Shown: positions 1-6,442, counted from the first letter of the stretch. The stretch is DNA of 7,129 bases from an uncultured Collinsella sp. (GCA_934650095.1 CAKUFT010000053.1:1-7129), one strand, 5' to 3'. A program made the numbers and translations. The notes: generated by a model not told the origin, from the sequence alone.

Positions 1-1
1 C

Positions 2-1267
2 GCCGTGTCCGCGGCCCTTAACGCGGGCGCGGCGGCCGAGCTGCCCTGTGGCTACTGGCTCATCGTCGCCGACGACGTCGTCATCGCCCAGAACGAGGCC
101 GGCACCGCGCCGATCATGACCCTGGTCGGCGGAAGCGCCATCGCCGTCAAGCCCAAGGCCGCGATGCCCAAGGTGGCCAAGCACGTGCTGGAGGACAGCA
201 CCTCCGCCTGGGGCAAGGCCGCGGACGCCACGGTCGGCGACGATCTGTACTGGCGCCTCTCGGCCACGGTCCCGGCGGGGCTCACGGCCTACGACACCTA
301 CACGGTGCAGTTCGTCGACACCATGAGCGCGGGGCTCGACCCCTCCAAGGTCGCCTCGAGCATGCATGTGTACGTGGCGGCGGACGCGGACGGCGGCTTC
401 GACGCCGTCTCGACCGGCAAGGACGGCCGTGCCGGCACTGAGCCCGCGAAGGGCTGGGCCGACATCACGGCCCAGTGCAAGGTCTCGGTCGATGGAAGCA
501 CCTTCACCGTGCGCACCGGCGACCTGATCGCCGCGCTCGGCGGGGCCGACGCCTTCACCGCGGGCGCCCGCGTGGTCGCCGTGTACGACGCGCCGCTCAC
601 CAGCGGCTGCAACCACGGCATCGCCAAGGGCAACCCCAACGAGGTCTACCTGCGCTACCCGCGCTCTCCCTTTGCCGACCAGTCCGGCGACGCTGGCTTC
701 ACCCGCACGCCGAGTGACGACGCAACGGCTTACACCTGGGGACTCAGCCTGATTAAGCGCTCAAGCTCGGACGACAATCCTCTCGCTGGTGCCAAGTTGC
801 GCATTGTCGACGACTGCGGCCGCACATTGTCGGCCGACGGCACGTGGTCGACGGATGCCGGTGCGTGCGCTGTGACCGACAAGGACGGTCGCGTGGAGCT
901 GAACGGTGTGGACGCGGGCGTCTATACCGTCGAGGAGGTCGCAGCGCCCAAGGGCTACACCGCCTTTGAGGGCAAGCGAACGGTGACGGTTACGGCCGAT
1001 GGCCTGGACGTCAAGCAGGTAGCCGCCGCGAAGCCCAAGGTGACCGTATCGGCCGAAAGCCCCCTGCGAGTTGATGCCGCCAATGCCGGGACGGGTTCGA
1101 TCGAACTGTCGGTGCTCAACACCCCAAGCAAAGAAGCAAGTCGAGGCTTTATGCCCTCGACGGGAGATAAAACGTTGGTGCTGGTGGCGGCTTTGGCTGT
1201 CATCGGAGTGACGGCTATTGTTGCCGCGCTCGTCATCAAGCGGGGAGGAGGTCGCCGTGATAAATAA
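2..1267 (+). CDS. LPXTG-type isopeptide-forming fimbrial (pilin) protein, 5'-truncated by the window
   Basis: A cell-wall-anchored pilin subunit, presumably joined to other subunits by a class C sortase on the cell surface. The frame is open to the left edge, so the signal peptide and most of domain D1 lie outside; the GTG at base 5 is probably internal. Residues below count that GTG as 1. Residues 15-48 match the end of D1 in the next gene (GYWLI..., VGG). K51 (VKPK) is a candidate polymerisation lysine and K59 a candidate D2 isopeptide lysine. D2 runs to about 222 and a SpaA/CnaB-like D3 spans about 243-375. D3 has a candidate lysine K251, an E-box (Y307-x-V-x-E311...P315-x-G-Y318) and a candidate Asn372. 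The sorting signal is MPSTG (383-387), a hydrophobic helix (~389-411) and the tail KRGGGRRDK. In D2 the usual YSNNP is YPRSP, so the closing Asn appears lost. Cysteines C158/C202 and C271/C288 could form disulfides. Codon use changes abruptly near base 665. It could be a tip, base or shaft subunit; family assignment is secure, role is not. Confidence 0.9.
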   Translation, partial: AVSAALNAGAAAELPCGYWLIVADDVVIAQNEAGTAPIMTLVGGSAIAVKPKAAMPKVAKHVLEDSTSAWGKAADATVGDDLYWRLSATVPAGLTAYDTYTVQFVDTMSAGLDPSKVASSMHVYVAADADGGFDAVSTGKDGRAGTEPAKGWADITAQCKVSVDGSTFTVRTGDLIAALGGADAFTAGARVVAVYDAPLTSGCNHGIAKGNPNEVYLRYPRSPFADQSGDAGFTRTPSDDATAYTWGLSLIKRSSSDDNPLAGAKLRIVDDCGRTLSADGTWSTDAGACAVTDKDGRVELNGVDAGVYTVEEVAAPKGYTAFEGKRTVTVTADGLDVKQVAAAKPKVTVSAESPLRVDAANAGTGSIELSVLNTPSKEASRGFMPSTGDKTLVLVAALAVIGVTAIVAALVIKRGGGRRDK

Positions 1268-1271
1268 TTGT

Positions 1272-1280
1272 CCCCCCCCC
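1272..1280. repeat. Homopolymeric tract of nine C
   Basis: Nine consecutive C lie five bases after the stop codon of the first pilin and about 45 bp upstream of the -10 box of the second. Homopolymers of this length are prone to replication slippage. It lies outside both reading frames, so a length change could act only on transcription, mRNA structure or promoter spacing. Function is inferred. Confidence 0.8.
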
Positions 1281-1324
1281 TTGCTCAGTGGCGTACTGCC
1301 TCCGTAGCGATTTGGACGCAGGGA

Positions 1325-1330
1325 TATAAT
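1325..1330 (+). promoter_or_regulatory. Candidate -10 box for the second pilin gene
   Basis: A perfect TATAAT hexamer sits 57 bp upstream of the pilin ATG, predicting transcription to start near 1337. No good -35 lies 16-18 bp upstream (the bases there read ccgtag) and there is no extended TG motif. If real, the promoter would be weak or activator-dependent. No terminator-like hairpin separates the two pilin genes, so read-through from the first is also possible. Confidence 0.5.
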
Positions 1331-1331
1331 C

Positions 1332-1346
1332 TGCCGACTTTCGGCA
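1332..1346. promoter_or_regulatory. Short perfect palindrome at the expected transcription start of the second pilin
   Basis: TGCCGA and TCGGCA form a perfect 6-bp inverted repeat around a 3-base centre (CTT). It begins two bases after the TATAAT box and spans the expected start point. It could be a repressor operator or a hairpin at the 5' end of the mRNA. It is not a convincing terminator because no U-run follows directly. Confidence 0.4.
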
Positions 1347-1373
1347 TCGATAAGTTTTAAAGCAACCTCCAAG

Positions 1374-1380
1374 AAAGAGG
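1374..1380 (+). promoter_or_regulatory. Ribosome binding site of the second pilin
   Basis: AAAGAGG lies seven bases before the ATG at 1388. It fixes that start, which also gives a well-formed signal peptide. Confidence 0.75.
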
Positions 1381-1387
1381 TCCAAAC

Positions 1388-3130
1388 ATGAAAGCAACCA
1401 AGAATATCGCCCGCCTGGCAGTAACCGCCGGCCTCACTGCAGCGCTGAGCTTCGGCGGCGTGATGGCCCCGGTGACCATGGCGTTTGCTGATGATCCGGT
1501 GACGGCTCCGGCAAATAGCATCATCATCGAGCAGAGCCAGAGCAACAAGGACACCACTAAGACGAAATTTGTTCCGTATCAGATCTTCAAGGCAAAAGTC
1601 GTAGATGGCGCAGATGGCAAAGTCGCATCTGATGTTGATTGGGCTGATACCATAACTAACCAAACCACCAAGGACCAGATTATCGCTGCTATCCACGCTG
1701 ATACTAGCAACGGTGGCAAGCTTCCCGGAACTCCTTCTGCTCAGGACGTTGCTGATTGGTTGGGCACCTACGTGTCTGAGTCTGAAAAAGGCGCAGGAGT
1801 CATCGTCAAGAACGGAGATTTGCTCAATACAATTGCTGCCACTGTAAAGAAGTACGAGCAGCCGTCAGGTACGGCGTTCAATGCAGGTGATGTTTTCACG
1901 CCTGAGAGCGCTGGCTACTATCTCTTCCTGACAGATGATAACTCCATCGGTACGAAGGAAAACTATTCCAACAAGAAACAGACGGGCACCTCGCCGATTT
2001 TCGCCATCGTAGGTGGTACTGGGGTAAACGTGACCGAGAAAACTGGCATTCCCACGGTTACGAAGGAGATCAAGGACGACAAACCCAATAGTAATTGGGC
2101 CGATAAGGCTGACTCTCAGGCGGGCCAGAACGTCAAGTATCGACTGACCGGTACCGTTGCTAGCAATATTGCTACATTCGATAATTACTATTATCAGTTC
2201 CACGATACGCTTTCCGCCGGATTGCAGGCCAATAAGGAGTCTGTTGAGGTCACGATTTACAAAGATAGGAATGATTCAACGGGCACTGTAATTAAACGGG
2301 ATGATAACAAGTACACAGTTGACTGCACCGCGCAGGCAGACGGCAGCAGCCTGCTGACGGTTACCTTTGATGACCTCAAAGCAGCTGGTGTTGTGCTCAC
2401 CCCTGATTCCAAGGTTGTTGTCACCTATACCGCTTGCCTTGATTCCGAGAAAGCGGTCGTTGGCGGCACGGGCAATGACAACAAAGTTAAGCTCATCTAC
2501 TCCAATAACCCCATGAGCGATGGCAAGGGTGAGTCTGTGCCCGACACCGTTCGTGATTACACCTATGCGCTTAAGCTCGTCAAGGAAGACTCTGTCGATA
2601 GCAACACCAAGCTCAAGGACGTCGAGTTTACTATCAAGGCCACGGGCGCCGATGAACTTGAATCTGGCGCTGTGGGCGCGCAGTTTGTTCAGAAGGATGG
2701 TTCGCTTGGCGGTACTGAATACAAGTTTAAAACCAATGAGAATGGTGAGATCAGCGTAACGGGTCTCGACGCCGGTACCTACACGGTGCACGAGGTTGAG
2801 GGCAGTAACCCTGGCTACAACACGTTGGACGACTTTACCTTCACCATTACCGCCGAAGGCCTTGGTAAACTCGAGGGCGAGTCGCTCTCTGAAAACGCCG
2901 CTCTGAATACGCTGAACGTAACCGCGGGAACGAATCGCCCCACTTGGGTTACCCCGTCAGTCGACGGCGGCACCGTCACCCTCACCGTCAAGAACAAGAA
3001 GGGCTCCAGCCTCCCGCTGACCGGTCTCAACGGCGTGACGTTCACTTGGATCGCTGGTGGCGCGGTGCTGTGCATTGGCGTGGCGCACCTTATTCGTAGT
3101 CGCAAGCGTGACGAGAGCTCTGAGGAGTAG
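1388..3130 (+). CDS. LPXTG-anchored isopeptide-forming fimbrial protein (SpaA-like major pilin)
   Basis: A complete 580-aa sortase-assembled pilin exported by Sec and anchored to the wall. It has a signal peptide (K2, K5, R9, hydrophobic 10-33, probable cleavage after AFA at 34) and a D1 domain at ~40-215 ending GYYLFLTDD...FAIVGG. K218 (VTEK) is the candidate pilin-polymerising lysine. D2 spans ~220-375, with candidate isopeptide lysine K226 and the typical YSNNP (371-375). A SpaA/CnaB-like D3 covers ~390-537: K399, an E-box Y465-x-V-x-E469 followed by PGY, and N536. The C-terminus is LPLTG (542-546), a hydrophobic segment ~550-569 and the tail SRKRDESSEE. The layout matches a three-domain backbone pilin. 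C313 and C350 form a possible D2 disulfide. The start is backed by AAAGAGG seven bases upstream. Codon use is clearly more AT-rich than the first part of the upstream pilin. The two proteins align along D2 and D3 and are diverged paralogues. Shaft role is likely but inferred. Confidence 0.93.
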   Translation: MKATKNIARLAVTAGLTAALSFGGVMAPVTMAFADDPVTAPANSIIIEQSQSNKDTTKTKFVPYQIFKAKVVDGADGKVASDVDWADTITNQTTKDQIIAAIHADTSNGGKLPGTPSAQDVADWLGTYVSESEKGAGVIVKNGDLLNTIAATVKKYEQPSGTAFNAGDVFTPESAGYYLFLTDDNSIGTKENYSNKKQTGTSPIFAIVGGTGVNVTEKTGIPTVTKEIKDDKPNSNWADKADSQAGQNVKYRLTGTVASNIATFDNYYYQFHDTLSAGLQANKESVEVTIYKDRNDSTGTVIKRDDNKYTVDCTAQADGSSLLTVTFDDLKAAGVVLTPDSKVVVTYTACLDSEKAVVGGTGNDNKVKLIYSNNPMSDGKGESVPDTVRDYTYALKLVKEDSVDSNTKLKDVEFTIKATGADELESGAVGAQFVQKDGSLGGTEYKFKTNENGEISVTGLDAGTYTVHEVEGSNPGYNTLDDFTFTITAEGLGKLEGESLSENAALNTLNVTAGTNRPTWVTPSVDGGTVTLTVKNKKGSSLPLTGLNGVTFTWIAGGAVLCIGVAHLIRSRKRDESSEE

Positions 3131-3160
3131 CTTCTCGTCTCAACCGTCAATACGAGGCAT

Positions 3161-3209
3161 GAAAAAGCGGGGCACCCGGTCGAATGTGATCGGGTGCCCC
3201 GCTTCGTTT
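3161..3209. terminator. Bidirectional intrinsic terminator between convergent genes
   Basis: A perfect 14-bp GC-rich stem pairs 3165-3178 with 3191-3204 and can be lengthened by three more pairs around a six-base loop. It is preceded by AAAAA, which is a U-run when read on the minus strand, and followed by cgtttg on the plus strand. It lies 30 bp after the pilin stop and faces the convergent minus-strand gene, so it probably ends transcription from both sides, better on the minus strand. Confidence 0.85.
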
Positions 3210-3211
3210 GT

Positions 3212-3273
3212 TGGTGCAAAGTAACCTGACCCCTTTGCACCACCACAAAGGTGCCTGGCCCCTTTGTGGTGGT
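3212..3273. repeat. Pair of overlapping REP-like hairpins
   Basis: Hairpin 1 pairs 3212-3221 with 3233-3242 (TGGTGCAAAG / CTTTGCACCA). Hairpin 2 pairs 3239-3250 with 3262-3273 (ACCACCACAAAG / CTTTGTGGTGGT). Both loops are 11 bases and share CCTGRCCC at their 3' part. The arms overlap at 3239-3242, so both cannot be fully extended at once. Doublets of related palindromes between genes are typical of REP/BIME elements, which in other bacteria are associated with RAYT transposases. No such transposase is in the window. Confidence 0.65.
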
Positions 3274-3282
3274 TTGGCCAGC

Positions 3283-4428
3283 TTAAGCGGTGGGGAGTCC
3301 TGGCATGTTGGCGGGCTGCTGCGGCTTGAGGTGGGCGTTGCGCCAGGTGATCTGGATAACGTAGCCGAGCGTGAAGACGAAGGCTACGCCGCTGATGAAG
3401 TCGCCCACGAGAGGGATTGCCGTGAGCACGCCCGCGATTATGCCGCCGACGGCCGTCATGGCGTAGCGGTTCTGGCTGTGTCCGACCATGCGGGCGATCG
3501 CGCACCCTGTAAAGGCGGTAGAAACCAATGCGATGCCGATAACGCCACACAAGAGGGTTCCGGCGAGTGACAGCCCGGCAATCGAGATAATCAACAGCAG
3601 GACGGCGGGGATGATAGCCACCGTGCCCAGAAGACCGCTCACCCACAGAGGCGTGGGGCGCTGGTGGAGCATTCCGGCTGCGCTGGCGGTCGCACGCGGA
3701 AAGACGAGCTCGAGCAGCAGAGCGACAAAGCAGGTCGAGAGTGCCGCGGCGACGATACCGCCGATGACATCGTTAACGGTGGAAGTATCCTCGTTCTCGG
3801 TGCGGTCGATCTTGAGCGCGCCGACCTCGGCTCCCGCGGCGCGCTTGGGGTCCTCGGAGACGTGCGCGTTCACGGTGCCGGTGATGTGGGCGTTCTTGCC
3901 CAGGATGAGCTTGTCGGCCCAAACCTCGACATCGCCCTCGACGGTGCCATCGATGGTCACTGTATCGCCCGCAAGTGCTGCCGACTTGGTAGAGCCGCGC
4001 AGGGCAACCGTCTCGCCTATCGCATAGAAACAGTTGGCGGTGCTGTCGGAATTGAGCACGACATGCTGACCGGCTACCGTCACACTGCCATCAACCGTGG
4101 TCTTGGCAACGTCGATGGTGCGCGCCGCAAGACGAATGGCGCCGCCCACCGTGCAGTCGCGGATCGAGAGAGTATCGCCCGCGGCGATGATATCGCGATC
4201 GATGGAGGTGTCGTCCAGGTTGAGGCTCTGACCTGCCCAGTACAGGTCACCTTCGACGCCGGACGGATTGGCGTCATTGTCGGTCGCAAGTACGTTGCCT
4301 GCGGTGTCCGTGCCGGCAAGAGCCGTAGCGGGAAGTGCGGTGAGCGCCAGCGCGATGAGTGCGAATAGGATGGGGATGCGGCCCCACGCTTTACGGCGCT
4401 GGGTCGACGGGAATTGGTTGTGGGGCAT
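3283..4428 (-). CDS. Secreted/membrane polymer-forming (bactofilin-like) beta-helix protein
   Basis: A 381-aa membrane-anchored protein with an extracytoplasmic repeat domain, similar to proteins annotated as polymer-forming cytoskeletal protein. It has a signal peptide or first membrane segment (R11, R12, K13, hydrophobic 17-36, possible cleavage after ALA at 38). A run of short beta-helix rungs spans ~57-190 (GDLYWAGQSLNL, GAIRLAARTIDV, GSVTVAGQHVVL, GDVEVWADKLIL), the bactofilin-type pattern of alternating small and aliphatic residues about every 17-20 residues. Hydrophobic membrane segments follow at ~219-242, 261-283, 285-311 and 324-360, with a short tail ending PGLPTA. ATG at 4428 is preferred because GAAGGA lies six bases upstream; a longer TTG-started version (to 4476) lacks a ribosome site and would bury the signal peptide. 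It ends just beside the REP-like hairpins. Its exact role is unknown; a scaffold for envelope shape or surface organisation is an inference. Confidence 0.8.
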   Translation of the reverse strand: MPHNQFPSTQRRKAWGRIPILFALIALALTALPATALAGTDTAGNVLATDNDANPSGVEGDLYWAGQSLNLDDTSIDRDIIAAGDTLSIRDCTVGGAIRLAARTIDVAKTTVDGSVTVAGQHVVLNSDSTANCFYAIGETVALRGSTKSAALAGDTVTIDGTVEGDVEVWADKLILGKNAHITGTVNAHVSEDPKRAAGAEVGALKIDRTENEDTSTVNDVIGGIVAAALSTCFVALLLELVFPRATASAAGMLHQRPTPLWVSGLLGTVAIIPAVLLLIISIAGLSLAGTLLCGVIGIALVSTAFTGCAIARMVGHSQNRYAMTAVGGIIAGVLTAIPLVGDFISGVAFVFTLGYVIQITWRNAHLKPQQPANMPGLPTA

Positions 4429-4434
4429 AGTGAA

Positions 4435-4440
4435 TCCTTC
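4435..4440 (-). promoter_or_regulatory. Ribosome binding site deciding the start of the bactofilin-like gene
   Basis: On the minus strand GAAGGA lies six bases before the ATG at 4428. This favours that codon over the upstream TTG at 4476. The ~100-bp gap to the next gene shows no convincing terminator or promoter to my eye. Confidence 0.7.
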
Positions 4441-4534
4441 GTCAGATGCTCGATATGCACCTAACAGGGTACCCAACGCGTGGGCGCTCTAAAAGAACCT
4501 CTCGGTTGCATTTCGAAGGATGAGCCCGCGCAAT

Positions 4535-5224
4535 CTACTTTTTACGGTGCAAGAAGCGTGCGATGTCCTCTTCGGTGGGGCTTTTGATGTCAAAACGCAG
4601 CGACAGCCAGCGCAGCCCCATGGTTACCGCAACGCATACGATCAACGCGGTGATGTTGCTGACGACGCCGCTCATGACAAGGCATACATAGCTCGCCGAG
4701 CCGGCGATGGCTGCGATGGCATAGAAGTTGGTGCGCTGGAAAATGCCCGGCACCACGCCCATAAAACTGTCGCGCAGCATGCCGCCGCCCACCGCGGTGA
4801 AAAAGCCCATCATGATGCACACCGCCGGCGCAAAGCCGTAGACCAGCGCCTTGTCTGCTCCGGTGGCGGCGTAGATGCCGACCGAGATGATGTCGAGCAG
4901 GGGAATGAGTTTTTCGGGTTTGTCGACGATTGCCGGGAAAATATAGATGATGGCTGCCGTGGCAATGGAAAGCGGGAGCGCCATCGGCTGGTTGAGGATG
5001 TAGACGTTGCCAACTTGGAGCGTCATATCGCGCAAAAGACCGCCGCCGAGGCCGCAAACCACAGCGAGCGCGATTGCGCCCACCAGGTCGAGCTTGTGCT
5101 CGCGCGCGACCAGCACGCCCGAGATCGAGGCCGCGACGACGGCGAACATCTCGAGCCAAAACGGGATGGCGACCATGGCATCCGAGGCATGTGCGGTAAC
5201 GGTCATAGCGGCGACAACGGGCAA
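4535..5224 (-). CDS. TRIC/YicG-family (trimeric intracellular cation channel) membrane protein
   Basis: A 229-aa inner-membrane protein built from two homologous halves of the UPF0126/glycine-transporter (PF03458) type, related to E. coli YicG and YadS. The diagnostic glycine motif occurs in both halves: GLGGGLLRD at 58-66 and GGGMLRD at 146-152. Each follows a hydrophobic helix, and the seven hydrophobic stretches match the family's seven-helix fold and usual length of ~200-230 aa. Prokaryotic members form homotrimeric potassium-permeable channels; a link to glycine has been proposed for some, so the substrate here is open. The tail (FDIKSPTEEDIARFLHRKK) is cytoplasmic and charged. The start is TTG: AAAGGA sits seven bases upstream of it, while the next ATG (5206) has no ribosome site and would trim only six residues. 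The plus-strand frame covering the same bases is an artefact. Confidence 0.9.
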   Translation of the reverse strand: MPVVAAMTVTAHASDAMVAIPFWLEMFAVVAASISGVLVAREHKLDLVGAIALAVVCGLGGGLLRDMTLQVGNVYILNQPMALPLSIATAAIIYIFPAIVDKPEKLIPLLDIISVGIYAATGADKALVYGFAPAVCIMMGFFTAVGGGMLRDSFMGVVPGIFQRTNFYAIAAIAGSASYVCLVMSGVVSNITALIVCVAVTMGLRWLSLRFDIKSPTEEDIARFLHRKK

Positions 5225-5231
5225 GATAGGG

Positions 5232-5237
5232 TCCTTT
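5232..5237 (-). promoter_or_regulatory. Ribosome binding site supporting a TTG start
   Basis: AAAGGA on the minus strand, seven bases before the TTG at 5224. No comparable motif precedes the ATG at 5206, so the TTG start is preferred. Confidence 0.65.
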
Positions 5238-5261
5238 GAGTTGTTGGTTTAGACAATGCCC

Positions 5262-5274
5262 GTACATAGTACAT
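5262..5274. promoter_or_regulatory. GTACAT direct repeat upstream of the TRIC-like gene
   Basis: GTACAT-A-GTACAT occurs 38 bp upstream of the TTG start. Read on the minus strand it contains TACTAT, a poor -10 candidate. The same GTACAT core occurs in the arms of the long palindromes nearby. A promoter or regulator site is possible but weakly supported. Confidence 0.25.
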
Positions 5275-5336
5275 GGTTGTCGGTCGTTACGGTCCCATTC
5301 CTCGGCAAACGGTCGGCAGCGGGTGTTGGTGTAGGG

Positions 5337-5407
5337 CCAAAACGTGTACATCAGCCTCCAAAGATGTCGAAAAATGTCGGTTTTGGAGGGTGATGTACAC
5401 GTTTTGG
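5337..5407. repeat. Long palindromic repeat, copy 1
   Basis: Arms 5337-5362 and 5382-5407 are complementary at 25 of 26 positions (the one mismatch is G5354 opposite G5390) around a 19-base loop. The arms read CCAAAACGTGTACATCA then CCTCCAAA. The loop carries the directly repeated ATGTCG separated by AAAA. It lies 22 bp downstream of the stop of the nuclease-like gene and over 100 bp upstream of the TRIC-like gene. It has a near-identical partner at 6541-6607 in opposite orientation. It may act as a transcript 3' end, a REP-type element or an element terminus. Confidence 0.85.
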
Positions 5408-5428
5408 CGGGGCGAGCGGCAAGCGGCA

Positions 5429-6436
5429 CTACTCGGTAGGTGCTACTGCGTCCTGTGCACCCTTCCAGTTGCGGATGAGTGCTTTACGTAGCTCGTTTTG
5501 CTTTCGCTGGTACTCGGCATCGGTGCAGCGCGGCATGCCAAGTGCTTCTCGAATGTTGTTCATGGCACGGTGGAACGCGAGCTGGCTCGCGAACTGAGCC
5601 GAAGTGAGTGTGATGATGCGATACCCCATTTGGGCGAGTATGGCCTCCCGTTCCGCGTCCGCTCCCTTGCGTTCGGCTTCGTCGTGAAACCCGCCTTTGT
5701 ATTCGATACCGAGTTCTTTGCGCTGGTAGGTGATAAGGGCATCGATTTTGAGTGTTCGGGCTTTGGTGCAATGCCAAAGCCGCTTAGGGATCACGAGCGG
5801 TTTGTTGAGTTCGATACCTCGGATGCCAAGACCACCCTCGCTTGTTGGGAGCGAGAGTGCTATTGCCGAAGCAGTCTCCATAGGCGAGGCTGAGTGGTCG
5901 TAGATATGCCTGAGCGCGAGTCGGGCGCGTGTGGCACCGGGTTTACCGGGGTGCTGATCGAGCAACTTGGTGATTTCGTCCTTGGAGGCTGTGGCCGGCT
6001 GCTCGGTATAGGGTTCAGAAGGCTGCAGCCCCATGCGGTAGTCTCCGCAAACTTCGTAGCCGTATTCAAGATGTTCGATTCTATCCATCCATTCGGCAGC
6101 AAGCACAAACGTGAAGGCTTCGTCGGTGATAAAGATCCCAGGCGTTAGCTCGTCGATGTGATCGTAGGGGAGATTTTGGCCAAGAACATGGCAGGCGACT
6201 CCGCTGGTTCGAATGCGCTCGAAGGCGAACACGACAGAAATATCGATGGTCGCGAGCATACTGGAAGGAATACCGCAGTCGGTGAGGGCCTGCCGAATAC
6301 GCGCGATACGTTGTTGGGTGGAGAGGCCCTGCACACCTATCTCGCAGTCGCGCTTTGCGACGGATTGAACCAAATCTTGTGGCGCGTGATGGACGAGCCA
6401 TGCGGTTTTATGCGAAATGAGAACAGGAGTATCCAT
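5429..6436 (-). CDS. PD-(D/E)XK nuclease-fold protein (DUF559/Vsr-like C-terminal domain)
   Basis: A 335-aa soluble protein with no signal peptide or membrane segment. The C-terminal half (~175-305) resembles the DUF559/Vsr-like endonuclease fold: helix motif SPMET (184-188, E187), D232 (KID), then E245-Y-K247 as the E-x-K element, followed by H251 and a GYRIITLT strand (~271-278). These residues match a complete D...ExK active site, so catalysis is plausible. The N-terminal half (~1-150) resembles the variable sensor-like region of similar actinobacterial proteins, some of which are annotated near AbiEi antitoxins, but I see no clear winged helix. The ATG at 6436 has GAGAGG six bases upstream. 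The gene is bracketed by two long palindromes in opposite orientation and no partner gene is adjacent. A defence or mobile-DNA role is only an inference; substrate unknown. Confidence 0.75.
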   Translation of the reverse strand: MDTPVLISHKTAWLVHHAPQDLVQSVAKRDCEIGVQGLSTQQRIARIRQALTDCGIPSSMLATIDISVVFAFERIRTSGVACHVLGQNLPYDHIDELTPGIFITDEAFTFVLAAEWMDRIEHLEYGYEVCGDYRMGLQPSEPYTEQPATASKDEITKLLDQHPGKPGATRARLALRHIYDHSASPMETASAIALSLPTSEGGLGIRGIELNKPLVIPKRLWHCTKARTLKIDALITYQRKELGIEYKGGFHDEAERKGADAEREAILAQMGYRIITLTSAQFASQLAFHRAMNNIREALGMPRCTDAEYQRKQNELRKALIRNWKGAQDAVAPTE

Positions 6437-6442
6437 CTATGG

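Noticed and set aside
761..1696. 311-aa minus-strand frame across the pilin junction
   Set aside because: It is antisense to two well-supported pilins, spans their intergenic region and shows no recognisable domain.
3212..3273. CRISPR array
   Set aside because: There are only two units, each palindromic, overlapping and without unique spacers of regular length.
3664..4368. 234-aa plus-strand frame
   Set aside because: It is a mirror of the bactofilin-like gene; the glycine-rich, charged product is typical of a GC-rich shadow.
4429..4534. Terminator or promoter between the TRIC-like and bactofilin-like genes
   Set aside because: I found only short weak pairings and no acceptable -35/-10 pair; not enough to call a site.
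4520..5239. 239-aa plus-strand frame opposite the TRIC-like gene
   Set aside because: Composition is His/Asp/Arg-rich without any domain, and the minus strand encodes a clear duplicated GGGxLRD membrane protein with a ribosome site.
4590..5429. 279-aa minus-strand frame rich in Arg and His
   Set aside because: It overlaps the TRIC-like gene in another frame and runs through the palindromic repeat; composition is non-protein-like.
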